Shown: piece by piece, positions 42,807 through 52,071 of the stretch
Layout: the number at the start of each line of letters is the position of its first letter
How positions within the stretch are numbered: the first letter of the stretch is position 1
From: JAIOSF01 sp047159865
GTDB lineage: Bacteria; Campylobacterota; Campylobacteria; Campylobacterales; Arcobacteraceae
Assembly: GCF_047159865.1 (NCBI RefSeq)
Contig: NZ_AP038804.1
Coordinates: 1,612,001 to 1,676,000, forward strand
DNA: 64,000 nucleotides
Reading direction: 5' to 3'
Position numbers and translations under genes: made by a program
The notes under the pieces: model-generated
Seen by the model: only the letters and a program-made list of their open reading frames with translations
Told to the model about the DNA's origin: nothing
The model's database searches: none

Positions 42807-44351
42807 ATGCAAAAACTGTTTATAATAGTTGTTATTGTAGTGTTTATTTATTTTTTGTTTAAAAGAAATCGAAATAAATATTTACATTGGTATCAATCGA
42901 AGGACAATGATAGTAAGTTAGAACAAAAATTTGAAAATATGTTTCGAAAACATTCTTCTATTATGCTACTCATTGACCCTAAAAATAGTAATATAATTGA
43001 TATAAATGATAGTGCAATAAAATTCTATGGTTATGAATATGACAAAATTATTGGAAAATCACTAGCTACACTCAATACTGAAACACTCGAAAACATACAA
43101 AAAAAGGCTTTAAAAGCTACCAAACTTAAACAAAATACTTTTATAGGGAAACATAAGTTACATGATGGAACTTTAAAAACTGTAGAGATAAGCTCCTCTC
43201 CAATTGAGATAGAAAATGAAATAATACTTTTTTCAATTATAAAAGATATCACAGAGGTGCAAAAACTTCAAGATGAAGTCAACAATCAAAAAAAAGAACT
43301 AGAATCAATATTTAACTCTGCCCAAGTTGCAATAGCAGTAATAGATTTAAAAACTAATTTCTTAAATTGTAATGATACTTTTTTAAAGATAATAGGATAT
43401 ACAAAAGAGGAGTTATTAAAAAAAAGTTGTAGTGAATTAACAGCGGCAGAAGATAGAGAAACAAATAGTAACGCAATAAATGAAGCCTTAGAAAAAGGTT
43501 ATGTAAATGATATTATTAAACATTGTATAACAGCAGATAATAAACATATAACTGTAAATATGAGTATATCATTGTTGCCAGATAAGCAACGGTTTATTTT
43601 AGTTATACAAGATATTACACAAATGAAAATCACCGAAGAGCAAAAAAGGCTTGCTTCCATGGGAGAGATGATAGGTAATATAGCTCATCATTGGCGACAA
43701 CCTTTGTCTGTAATTTCAACAGGTGCATCAGGGATGAAAGTACAAAAAGAGTACAATATTCTTACAGATGAAAGTTTTTATAAGGTGTGTGATGCAATCA
43801 ATGAAAATGCACAATATTTATCAAAAACAATTGATTATTTTGCAAATTTTGTAAGGGGTAATTTTGAACCAATTCAATTTGATTTGGAAAAAAATATTCA
43901 AAGTTTTCTGACTTTAATAGACTCATCAACAAAAAAGAATAATATACAATTTATAATAGATGTAGAGAAAAATTCTATGATTACTGGTTTACCAAACGAG
44001 CTTATTCAATGTTTTGTAAATATGTTTAATAATTCAAAAGAAGCTTTTATTGTCAAAGATATTCAAGAAAACACAAGATATATTTTTATTTCACTTATTG
44101 AAGAAGATAACAGTATTAGAATTATATTCAAAGATAATGCTGGTGGAATCTCGGAAAAAAATTTGCAAAAAGTTTTTGAACCTTATTTTACAATGAAGCA
44201 CAAATCATAAGGTACTGGACTAGGTCTAAGTATGTCACATAGAGTTGTAGTACATGGTATGAAAGGAACACTAACCGTCCATAATGAAGAATATAAATAT
44301 AAAGGTGAACAGTACAAAGGGGCATGTTTTACAATCACTTTAAAAAGATAA
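42807..44351 (+). pseudogene. PAS-PAS sensor histidine kinase interrupted by a stop codon
   Basis: A membrane kinase with one N-terminal helix (LFIIVVIVVFIYFLF), two PAS domains (about 40-150 and 165-280), and a kinase core with His294 in NIAHHWRQPLS. Start at ATG 42807 with AGAGGA 7 bases upstream. An in-frame TAA at 44208-44210 cuts the protein after YFTMKHKS, just before the ATP-lid motif. The frame then stays open as GTGLGLSMSHRVVVHGMKG... to a TAA at 44349-44351, so one base change (for example TTA or CAA to TAA) explains the break. Without GTGLG the ATP site is incomplete, so the kinase is probably inactive, barring readthrough or a sequencing error. Confidence 0.85.
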
Positions 44352-44442
44352 ATCATAATTACATAACAAAATGCAATATTTTAGTAGTGTACTTTACTTT
44401 TTTGCTATACTTTTTTTATTAATACCAAAAGGATGAGATAAA

Positions 44443-44769
44443 ATGGATGGAAAAATTATGGTAACTTATAAAATATTATGTAAAACAGATTTTAATGTAG
44501 AAGTTTCAATTGCACAGTTACTCGAAAATGAAAAAATTGCAAAAGTTATAAAAAGTGAGTTTGCAAAAGGGATTAGAAATATAGACTTTGCTTTTAAAAA
44601 TGAAGAGTGTAAAATTAATATAGAAACTCAAAAAGAGCATTATCAATTTGAAGCGTCAAAAAATGACTTTGCTGACTTAGTTTCTTTAGCCGAAGAAGAT
44701 GCTACTACACGAAAACTTTTCAAAAAAGAGTGTGTAGGGATTGAATTAGTTGATATAGAGATTTTGTAG
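44443..44769 (+). CDS. Hypothetical protein, 108 aa
   Basis: I do not recognise this protein. It is soluble and alpha/beta, acidic overall, with no signal peptide and one Cys pair (CKTDF, EECK) too far apart to suggest a metal site. AAAAGGATGAG precedes ATG 44443. It lies just after the broken kinase gene on the same strand, separated by 91 bases, and is followed by a phosphoesterase gene. Confidence 0.6.
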   Translation: MDGKIMVTYKILCKTDFNVEVSIAQLLENEKIAKVIKSEFAKGIRNIDFAFKNEECKINIETQKEHYQFEASKNDFADLVSLAEEDATTRKLFKKECVGIELVDIEIL

Positions 44770-44864
44770 TCATAATTGTATGACAATGTTCTACTTTTAT
44801 AACTATACTTTAATTTAATATTGCTTTGATATAATCCTGTAATAATCATACAAAAGGAATCATA

Positions 44865-45392
44865 TTGTATAAACTTGGGGTAATGTCTGATTCTCATCAA
44901 AAAACAGACTTAACGAAAGATGCTATTGATATGTTAAAGTCAAAAGGTGCCGAGTATTTGGTTCATGCAGGAGACTTAGAGATACGAGAAAATCTTGAAT
45001 TATTGAAAAAATCGGAACTTCCTTATGTAAGTGTTTTTGGTAATAATGATTGGAATCTTTTTGAGTATCAAAATGACTATAAAATACATAAAGAGCCTTA
45101 TTATTTTAAAATCAAAGATTCAAAGTACAAACTAATGCATATACCAAATCATCTTACTCCAAATAGTGATATTATTATTTATGGTCATACTCATATTTTT
45201 AAAACAGAATATATTAATAATACATTATTTCTAAATCCAGGTGAACTTTGTGCGAGAGAAAAAGATTTGACTGAGTGTGTTTTACTTGAAGTATCTGATG
45301 AGAGTTACAAGGTAAATTATTATTTTAAGAAGCCAAGTGATGATAATTGGCAAATAAAATTATATGAATATAAAAGAGGAGAACTAAATTAA
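44865..45392 (+). CDS. YfcE-type metallophosphoesterase
   Basis: A 175-residue calcineurin-like phosphoesterase. Metal-binding motifs are in order: GVMSDSHQK (D, H), HAGDLE, FGNNDW, YGHTHI and NPGE. The family hydrolyses phosphodiesters with two divalent metals; the substrate here is unknown. The start is TTG at 44865, six bases after AAGGA (44854-44858). The next ATG (44883) would remove the first strand up to the metal-binding Asp, so TTG is preferred. Confidence 0.88.
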   Translation: MYKLGVMSDSHQKTDLTKDAIDMLKSKGAEYLVHAGDLEIRENLELLKKSELPYVSVFGNNDWNLFEYQNDYKIHKEPYYFKIKDSKYKLMHIPNHLTPNSDIIIYGHTHIFKTEYINNTLFLNPGELCAREKDLTECVLLEVSDESYKVNYYFKKPSDDNWQIKLYEYKRGELN

Positions 45393-45434
45393 AATTATAT
45401 AAAACTTATAGTTTTAGTGAAGTAAATAGAAATT

Positions 45435-46289
45435 ATGATAAATGAAAAAAAAATATATCTTTGTGCAATTTGTAATATAGAGAGTGGAACTTGTAATGAA
45501 GATTGTAAATTTTGTACGCAAAGTGTAAAATATCAAGCAGATATTGCAAGGTACAAAAAAAAAGAGATTGATCTGATTGTAGAAGAAGCAAAAAGAGCTA
45601 AAAAAAATAAAGCAATAGGATTTTGTTTAGTAACAGCAGGAAAAGGTTTAACTGATAAGCGATTAGCTTTTGTATGTGAAGCTGCACGAGCAGTTAAAAA
45701 AGAAAACCTAGGTTTAAAGCTTATTGCCTGTAATGGAACAGCTTCATTAGAACAGCTTTTAGAACTAAAAAAAGCAGGAGTTGATAACTATAACCATAAC
45801 TTAGAAACTTCAAGAGAGTTTTATCCAAGTATTGTTTCAACACATACATGGGATGAACGATATCAAACTTGTTTAAATGCTAAAAAAGCGGGACTAAAAC
45901 TTGTGAGTGGAGGTATATTTGGTTTAGGAGAATCTCAAGAAGATAGAATATCTATGCTAGAATCTTTAGCTTCTTTAGAACCTATGAATGTACCACTTAA
46001 TTTTTTTCATCCAAATGAAGCTTTGCCAATAGTATCAAACAGTGTTACAAAAGAACAAGCGTTTGAATTGATTGAGTTATCCAGAAAAATGATACCAAAT
46101 GCACATAAAATTATGGTAGCAGGTGGTAGAGAACTTATGTTTGGTGAAGATGAATATAAAATATTTGAACATGGAGCAAACTCTATTGTAATAGGGGATT
46201 ATTTAACGACTTCAGGAAAAAATGTTTTAAACGATTTAGCAGATTTAGAAAAACTAGGCTATAAAATAGCAGCAACTTGTGAAAAATAA
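45435..46289 (+). CDS. bioB: Biotin synthase BioB
   Basis: BioB inserts sulfur into dethiobiotin to make biotin by radical-SAM chemistry. Cys20, Cys24 and Cys27 in CNEDCKFC bind the [4Fe-4S] cluster that cleaves SAM. The pattern then follows: LETSREFYP, GLKLVSGGIFGLGE, RISMLESLASLEP, PLNFFHP and IMVAGGRE. The 284-residue length is typical of Campylobacterota BioB, shorter than the E. coli enzyme. No other bio gene is in the window. Confidence 0.93.
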   Translation: MINEKKIYLCAICNIESGTCNEDCKFCTQSVKYQADIARYKKKEIDLIVEEAKRAKKNKAIGFCLVTAGKGLTDKRLAFVCEAARAVKKENLGLKLIACNGTASLEQLLELKKAGVDNYNHNLETSREFYPSIVSTHTWDERYQTCLNAKKAGLKLVSGGIFGLGESQEDRISMLESLASLEPMNVPLNFFHPNEALPIVSNSVTKEQAFELIELSRKMIPNAHKIMVAGGRELMFGEDEYKIFEHGANSIVIGDYLTTSGKNVLNDLADLEKLGYKIAATCEK

Positions 46290-46305
46290 ATATAAGAGAT
46301 AACAA

Positions 46306-47469
46306 ATGAGTAATGAAATAGCAATAATAATAACACTATCGTTAATCATATTTTCATCACCACTTATCTCAAAACTAATTAAAATACCTGTAATTCCTAT
46401 AGAGATATTTTTAGGTTCGGTTGCTGTTTCTTTTGCTTTTATTCAAGAAAATCATATTTTTACTTTAGTTGCAGAGTTAGGTTTTTTGTACTTGATGTTT
46501 TTAGCTGGACTTGAAGTTGACTTAAAAAAGTTACTTAAAATTTCGCCAGAACTTCTGAAAAAAGGACTTCTATACTCATTTTTATTATATGCGTTTGCGA
46601 CAATATTTACTTGGAGTTTTAGTCTTTCAAATATATTTATAGTAACTTTACCTCTTATCTCTATAGGCTTATTAGCGGTTATCAAAAAAGAATATGGTGA
46701 CTCTCCTTGGTTAGATTTGGCTTTTACTGTTGGTCTTATAGGGGAAATTATTTCTATTGTTGTTTTGGCTGCTGTGAGTGCTGGGCTAGAGTATGGTATG
46801 GGAGCGAAGTTTTATGAAAATCTTATCTCATTAGGTGTGGTTTTTGTTGTGATGATTGCTTTGTATTATTTTTTCAATAATCTTATTTGGTGGTATCCTG
46901 AACTCAAAACATATCTTATGCCAAAAAATGACAATCAAGAACAAGATATCCGTTTTTCTATGAGTATTTTTTTCCTTATGATTGCTGTGATGTTGTATCT
47001 TCATTTAGAAGTTGTTTTAGGTGCTTTTATTGCAGGTGTATTTATCACTACATTTTTTGAACATAATAAAGAGCTTCCTCATAAACTTGAACATTTTGGT
47101 TTTGGTTGGTTAGTTCCTATATTTTTTGTTTGGATTGGTACATCTTTTGAACTGAAGTCATTATTTTTACCAAATCTTATAACAACAGCATTATTAATCA
47201 CTTTTGGAATGATTTTAATTCGATTTTTAAGTTCTTTGATATTTATCAAGTCAATATCTTTTAAGGGTACAACACTGATGGCACTTTCTCATTCTATGCC
47301 ATTAACACTTATCATTGCGGTTGCTACTCTTGCTGTACACAATAATAGTATCAGTCAGTTTTATTATTATGCATTTATTTTAAGTGCTATTTTTGAAGTG
47401 ATTATATGTATGATTTTAATAAGACTTATAAATAAAAAAGAGGAAAAAAAAGTTAAATATGGACAGTAA
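46306..47469 (+). CDS. Cation:proton antiporter (CPA2 type)
   Basis: A 387-residue membrane protein with about 11-12 hydrophobic segments. The first part (FSSPLISKLIKIPVIPIEIFLGSVAV, then ELGFLYLMFLAGLEVDLKKL) matches the Na+/H+ and K+/H+ exchanger family; the -FLAGLEVD- segment is shared with KefB/GerN-type proteins. It has no C-terminal RCK/TrkA regulatory domain. The ion is not predictable. It overlaps the next gene by 11 bases. Confidence 0.85.
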   Translation: MSNEIAIIITLSLIIFSSPLISKLIKIPVIPIEIFLGSVAVSFAFIQENHIFTLVAELGFLYLMFLAGLEVDLKKLLKISPELLKKGLLYSFLLYAFATIFTWSFSLSNIFIVTLPLISIGLLAVIKKEYGDSPWLDLAFTVGLIGEIISIVVLAAVSAGLEYGMGAKFYENLISLGVVFVVMIALYYFFNNLIWWYPELKTYLMPKNDNQEQDIRFSMSIFFLMIAVMLYLHLEVVLGAFIAGVFITTFFEHNKELPHKLEHFGFGWLVPIFFVWIGTSFELKSLFLPNLITTALLITFGMILIRFLSSLIFIKSISFKGTTLMALSHSMPLTLIIAVATLAVHNNSISQFYYYAFILSAIFEVIICMILIRLINKKEEKKVKYGQ

Positions 47470-48298
47470 AATGAAAAACCATCTTAGCTATAGATTTATG
47501 CCTATGATAATATTATCATACTTATTTATAAATCTGTACCTTATAATGATTGGTTCAAAATGGTGCGAAAGTGAAGGTTGTGAAGTAAGTAAAAGTTTAC
47601 TTAAAATAGAGCAGTCAGATTTATACAGTCTAGCTATTTTAGCGTTTGGTATTTTACTTTTTATTGGATTGAAAATACTAAAAACAAATAGTGTAATTCT
47701 AAAAGAGTTATATAAATTAGGCGTTTTTTCCGTATTGATATGTGAAACTATTTTATTGAGTTATCTTTATTTTAAAACAGGAAGTTTATGTATTAGTTGT
47801 TTTATTTTTTACTTATTAGTTGTTGTCAATTATTTACTTATTGATCCTAAAGATAAGAAAATATTCATTATTTTTTTTATTGTAGGTACAATAGCTTTTT
47901 TAAAACTTGATGTAAATACAAAGGCAAGTCCTCATTTAACTTCTAAATACACACTTTTACAATCAGAAAGTTGTCAACACTGTAAAAAGGTGAAACTATT
48001 TTTAAAAGAAAATAATATTACTTATTCAAAAGAGAAATATACCAATTTTGATGGTCTATTTAGTGCTTTAAATATTACAAAAATACCACTTATGATTGTT
48101 AAAAAAAATAAAGATAATTTTATTCTTTTAAATGGAGTAGATGAAATAGTACAGTATCTTAAAGTTCATGAACTTGAAAAAGTTTCTAAAGAAAATGAGA
48201 CAAAATCTAACTCTTTTTCTACTCATATTTCACTTGATGAAAAAGAGGGATGTGAGATAAACTTTTTGCAAAAAGAACTTGAAAACTGTAACGAATAA
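47459..48298 (+). CDS. VKOR-like membrane protein with C-terminal glutaredoxin-like domain
   Basis: A 279-residue protein with an N-terminal membrane domain of four to five helices and a C-terminal soluble domain. The pair CESEGCEVSKS and later GSLCISCFIFYLL fit the loop Cys pair and CxxC of vitamin K epoxide reductase-like quinone-linked oxidoreductases. The soluble part opens LLQSESCQHCKKVKLFLKENNI, a CxxC of thioredoxin or glutaredoxin type. Such fusions form disulfide bonds in exported proteins. It overlaps the antiporter gene by 11 bases, and ATG 47471 is an alternative start. Confidence 0.7.
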   Translation: MDSKMKNHLSYRFMPMIILSYLFINLYLIMIGSKWCESEGCEVSKSLLKIEQSDLYSLAILAFGILLFIGLKILKTNSVILKELYKLGVFSVLICETILLSYLYFKTGSLCISCFIFYLLVVVNYLLIDPKDKKIFIIFFIVGTIAFLKLDVNTKASPHLTSKYTLLQSESCQHCKKVKLFLKENNITYSKEKYTNFDGLFSALNITKIPLMIVKKNKDNFILLNGVDEIVQYLKVHELEKVSKENETKSNSFSTHISLDEKEGCEINFLQKELENCNE

Positions 48299-48336
48299 AT
48301 CTTATAAAAAATAGAATACTTATATAAGGAGATAAA

Positions 48337-49746
48337 ATGTTAAGTCAAAATATGAAGATAGCTCTTCCTATTCTTGTGGCAATAATTATTGCAATATTAC
48401 CAACGCCAGAGGGATTGGCATTAAATGCACAATACTTTTTTGCAATATTTTTAGGGGTAATTGTAGCTTTAATATTAGAACCAATTCCAGCAGCACTTGT
48501 AGGATTAGTAGGTGTTTCTTTGAGTGCAACTTTAGGACTTGTTGGAGAAACAGCAAAAGCCAATAGAGATTGGGCGTTAAGTGGATTTTCAAATGGTGTG
48601 ATATGGTTAATATTTGCAGCTTTTATGTTTGCACTTGGATATAGAAAATCAGGATTGGGTAAGAGAATTGCTCTTTTACTTATAAAATATTTAGGTAAAA
48701 CATCATTAGGTTTGGGATATGCAGTTGCTTTTGCAGATGGAATTTTATCCCCTTTTATGCCCTCAAATACGGCAAGAAGTGCAGGAACGATTTTCCCAAT
48801 TGCTATAAATATTCCTCAAATGTTTAATTCAACTCCAGAAAATGAGCCTAAAAAATTAGGATCATATATTTCATGGGTTGCTATCTCTGCAACTTGTGTG
48901 ACAAGCTCTATGTTTTTGACAGCACTCGCTCCAAATTTATTAGCTGTATCGTTAGTAGAGAAAAGTACAGGTATTGCAATTGCGTGGGGTCAATGGTTTA
49001 GCACATTGTCTTTGATTATGATACCTTTATTTTTGCTTGTTCCTTTGATCACTTATCTTGTATATCCTCCGGAACAAAAAAAATCTCCAGAAGCACCTCT
49101 TTGGGCAGCTAAAGAGTTAGAAAATATGGGAAAAATTACTTCAAAAGAGTTAACTATGTTAGGTCTTGGGATACTTGCCTTAGCTTTATGGATTTTTGGA
49201 AAACAAATTGGTATCAATGGTACAGTTGCAGCATTAACAGTTTTATGTTTACTGGTTCTTACAAATGTTATTTCATGGGAAGATGTTATTACAAATAAAG
49301 CAGCAATAAATGTATTTATTTGGTTCGCAACTTTAGTAGCAATGGCAAGTGGACTTAAAATAGTTGGATATTTAACATGGGCCGCAGGACTTATATCAAC
49401 TTGGTTAACAGGCTTAGAACCCATAACTATCTCTATTGTGTTGCTTGTTTTATTTTTCTTATTTCATTATTTATTTGCTAGTGTAACAGCTCATGTTGTA
49501 GCATTGTTACCTCTATTTTTGGGAATAGCTGTAAATTTATTACCAATAGATATGATACAGCCTTTAGCTTTACTGCTTGTTGGTTCATTAGGTTTAATGG
49601 GAATCATTACCCCGTATGCAACAGGACCATCACCAATTTGGTATGGAGCTGGTTATATTACACAAGCAACATGGTGGAAGTTAGGATTTATTTTTGGAAT
49701 GATATATTTAGGATCACTTGTATTATTAGGGTTTATAATTTTATAA
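48337..49746 (+). CDS. DASS-family anion:sodium symporter
   Basis: A 469-residue membrane transporter with about 12-13 hydrophobic segments. The patterns SGFSNGVIWLIFAAFMFALGY, SPFMPSNTARSAGTIFPIA and, near the end, ITPYATGPSPIWYGAGYI are those of the divalent anion/sodium symporter family (CitT/SLC13 and the 2-oxoglutarate/malate translocator branch). The conserved S-N-T-A-R-S motif lies in the substrate site. Dicarboxylate uptake is the likely role. ATG follows a strong AAGGAG, and a strong terminator follows the stop. Confidence 0.9.
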   Translation: MLSQNMKIALPILVAIIIAILPTPEGLALNAQYFFAIFLGVIVALILEPIPAALVGLVGVSLSATLGLVGETAKANRDWALSGFSNGVIWLIFAAFMFALGYRKSGLGKRIALLLIKYLGKTSLGLGYAVAFADGILSPFMPSNTARSAGTIFPIAINIPQMFNSTPENEPKKLGSYISWVAISATCVTSSMFLTALAPNLLAVSLVEKSTGIAIAWGQWFSTLSLIMIPLFLLVPLITYLVYPPEQKKSPEAPLWAAKELENMGKITSKELTMLGLGILALALWIFGKQIGINGTVAALTVLCLLVLTNVISWEDVITNKAAINVFIWFATLVAMASGLKIVGYLTWAAGLISTWLTGLEPITISIVLLVLFFLFHYLFASVTAHVVALLPLFLGIAVNLLPIDMIQPLALLLVGSLGLMGIITPYATGPSPIWYGAGYITQATWWKLGFIFGMIYLGSLVLLGFIIL

Positions 49747-49762
49747 AATTGTTTCTTTAACG

Positions 49763-49797
49763 AAAAAATGGTGTCAATTATTTGACACCATTTTTTT
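49763..49797. terminator. Terminator after DASS transporter gene
   Basis: AAAAAATGGTGTCAA pairs with TTGACACCATTTTTT around TTAT, followed by a T-run on the plus strand and by a T-run on the minus strand as well. It lies between the DASS gene and the convergent AMIN-domain gene, so it can serve both directions. Confidence 0.88.
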
Positions 49798-49820
49798 TAA
49801 ATTTTGAATATCTATTGTAG

Positions 49821-50456
49821 TTATTTGTTTTTTTGAAGAATAATAGTTCCCGTTTTACTATCTATAGTTTCTGTATAATTTATCATCTCATCATTGAGGT
49901 TAATAACAACACGGAAAAAATTCTTTTCTCTATGTGTTCCCACTGCGAATGATTCGTAATCTTCACTTACTATATCTTTTCTAATTGTATAGAAGCTTAC
50001 ATTCCCTCTAAAATCAAATAAAAACTTTTTTGCTGGTTTGAGTATATCTTGATTTAATAATGGGTATTTAGGGTCTACTTTAAGTGTTAATATATCATTT
50101 TCAATTTGTATTTTTACAAATGGTAAAACTTTAAAATTTTCTACAATTGAAGGGATATATGGTGTTTGCTGTTTTGTAGTTTTTACTTGCTTTTGATTAT
50201 TTTCTACTGTTGTTTCTTGCTTTTTTTGTTTCATCATTTTTTCAGCAATTATCATTTCGGCCATTTTTTGTTCTTCAAGTTCACGAGCAATTTTATCTTT
50301 TTGAGCTTGCTCTTTTTTTTGTTTGGCTTGTTCATTTGCATTGATGATATTACTTTTTTGTTCTAAAAATTGATCTGTTGGTTCAAAAGGATTTTCTCTT
50401 GCAAACAAAGATAAACTAAGTGATATACTGAGTATAGATAGTGACATAAGTTTCAT
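49821..50456 (-). CDS. Periplasmic AMIN-domain-like protein
   Basis: A 211-residue exported protein. A signal peptide (MKLMSLSILSISLSLSLFA) is followed by a long Gln/Lys/Glu-rich helix (about 30-95), probably a coiled coil, and a C-terminal beta-rich domain (IENDILTLKVDPKYPLLNQDILKPAKKFLFDF onward) resembling an AMIN domain. AMIN domains direct division and cell-wall proteins to the septum or envelope. It follows the ftsB-like and eno genes with a 4-base overlap. Confidence 0.7.
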   Translation of the reverse strand: MKLMSLSILSISLSLSLFARENPFEPTDQFLEQKSNIINANEQAKQKKEQAQKDKIARELEEQKMAEMIIAEKMMKQKKQETTVENNQKQVKTTKQQTPYIPSIVENFKVLPFVKIQIENDILTLKVDPKYPLLNQDILKPAKKFLFDFRGNVSFYTIRKDIVSEDYESFAVGTHREKNFFRVVINLNDEMINYTETIDSKTGTIILQKNK

Positions 50457-50701
50457 AATTCTTCAGGCTCCAAATTTTTTAATTCAAAATATTTTTTTTG
50501 TAATGTTGCATTTTCAATCTGCAACTGATGAATGTCATGTTGTAATTTGACTTTTTTATCTTTTAGATGAGAGTATACCTCGTAAGAGTTATTTCCATAA
50601 AAAAGTAGATTTGATATATAGTATGCTACAACAAATGTAAGAACAATTAAAACAGTTGATATAAACATAAACTGTTTATTGTTATTTAATTTTTCTAGCA
50701 T
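50453..50701 (-). CDS. FtsB/DivIC-like septum formation protein
   Basis: An 82-residue bitopic protein with a short cytoplasmic N-terminus, one transmembrane helix (FMFISTVLIVLTFVVAYYISN) and a coiled coil (YSHLKDKKVKLQHDIHQLQIENATLQKKYFELK). This is the layout of FtsB/DivIC, which helps assemble the divisome with FtsL and FtsQ. It lies 14 bases after eno, as in other Campylobacterota, and overlaps the AMIN-type gene by 4 bases. The short coiled-coil family makes the assignment probable rather than certain. Confidence 0.72.
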   Translation of the reverse strand: MLEKLNNNKQFMFISTVLIVLTFVVAYYISNLLFYGNNSYEVYSHLKDKKVKLQHDIHQLQIENATLQKKYFELKNLEPEEL

Positions 50702-50715
50702 ACTACAAAATTATA

Positions 50716-51993
50716 TTACTTTTTTGAAAAAGGTTGTTTTCCAAGGTACTCAGAGTAACCAATCTCAGCACTAATCTCTAAAAGTCTATTGTATTTAGCG
50801 ATTCTATCACTTCTTGCTGTTGAACCTGTTTTAATTTGACCACAATTTAAAGCAACTGCGAAGTCTGCTATAAATGTATCTTCAGATTCACCAGATCTAT
50901 GAGACATTACACAGTTGTAGTTATTTCTTTGAGCAAGTCTAATTGTAAGCATTGTTTCACTCACACTTCCAATTTGATTTGGTTTGATTAAGATAGAGTT
51001 AGCGATACCTTTTTGGATACCTTCGTTTAAGATATTTGCATTTGTAACAAATAAATCATCTCCAACCAATTGTACTTTGTCTCCAAGTTTTTCTGTTAAG
51101 ATTTTCCAACCATCCCAGTCATCTTCACTTAATCCATCTTCGATAGAGATAATAGGGTATTTAGCACATAAATCAACATAATAATCAGCTAATTGTGTTG
51201 AAGTTAATTCTCTGTTTTCTGATTTAAGAACATAAAGACCTTTGTCATTTACAAGTTCAGAAGCTGCAACATCTAAAGCGATACAAATTTGCTCACCTGG
51301 TTTATAACCAGCTTTTTCAATAGCTTCCATAATAACTGTAATAGGTTCTTCGTTTGATTTTAAGTTTGGAGCGAATCCACCCTCATCACCAACAGCTGTA
51401 GACTCACCCATACCATCAATAATTTTTTTAAGGTTGTGGTAAACTTCAGCTGAAGCTCTTAAACCCTCTTTGAAGTTTTCAAAACCAACTGGCATAACCA
51501 TATATTCTTGAAAATCAACAGAGTTGTTTGCATGCTCTCCACCATTGATGATGTTTAACATTGGTACTGGTGTAGTCATAGCATTTGCACCACCAAGGTA
51601 TCTATATAATGGAATATTTAAAGATGTAGCTGCAGCTCTTGCAACTGCCATAGAAACACCAAGAACAGCATTGGCTCCTAAGTTGCCATAGTTAGAAGTA
51701 CCATCGATATCTTTCATAGTAGCATCAACTTCAGCTTGGTTAAATGGACTTAAACCGATTAGTTCATTTGAGATAGTAGAGTTAACATTTTCAACTGCTT
51801 TTTCTACACCTTTACCCATATATCTTGTTCCACCGTCTCTAAGCTCTAAGGCTTCTCTTTTACCAGTACTTGCTCCACTTGGAACGATTGCACTTTCTTT
51901 TGTACCATCACTTAATGTAACTGTAGCTCTTACTGTAGGATTACCACGACTGTCCATAACTTCGTCAGCGTAAATATTGTCTATATATACCAT
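50716..51993 (-). CDS. eno: Enolase
   Basis: Enolase interconverts 2-phosphoglycerate and phosphoenolpyruvate. The 425-residue sequence is complete. Seen motifs include DSRGNPTVRATV near the start, SGASTGKREALELRDGG, the VGDEGGFAPN active-site loop, SIEDGLSEDDWDGW, VGDDLFVTN and SHRSGESEDTFIADFAV. The metal-binding Asp and Glu and the catalytic Glu and Lys segments (LIKPNQIGS) are present. It is first in an eno-ftsB-AMIN gene run. Confidence 0.98.
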   Translation of the reverse strand: MVYIDNIYADEVMDSRGNPTVRATVTLSDGTKESAIVPSGASTGKREALELRDGGTRYMGKGVEKAVENVNSTISNELIGLSPFNQAEVDATMKDIDGTSNYGNLGANAVLGVSMAVARAAATSLNIPLYRYLGGANAMTTPVPMLNIINGGEHANNSVDFQEYMVMPVGFENFKEGLRASAEVYHNLKKIIDGMGESTAVGDEGGFAPNLKSNEEPITVIMEAIEKAGYKPGEQICIALDVAASELVNDKGLYVLKSENRELTSTQLADYYVDLCAKYPIISIEDGLSEDDWDGWKILTEKLGDKVQLVGDDLFVTNANILNEGIQKGIANSILIKPNQIGSVSETMLTIRLAQRNNYNCVMSHRSGESEDTFIADFAVALNCGQIKTGSTARSDRIAKYNRLLEISAEIGYSEYLGKQPFSKK

Positions 51994-52071
51994 TTATAAT
52001 ATTCCTTTTAATTATATCTATTTTTAATTAATTATAATAGCAAAATTTTGCTTAAAAGCTAAAATGTTAAT

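Noticed and set aside
42807..44351. Readthrough or special amino acid at the TAA of the kinase
   Set aside because: TAA is not used for selenocysteine or pyrrolysine and no recoding structure is apparent; a point mutation or sequencing error is simpler.
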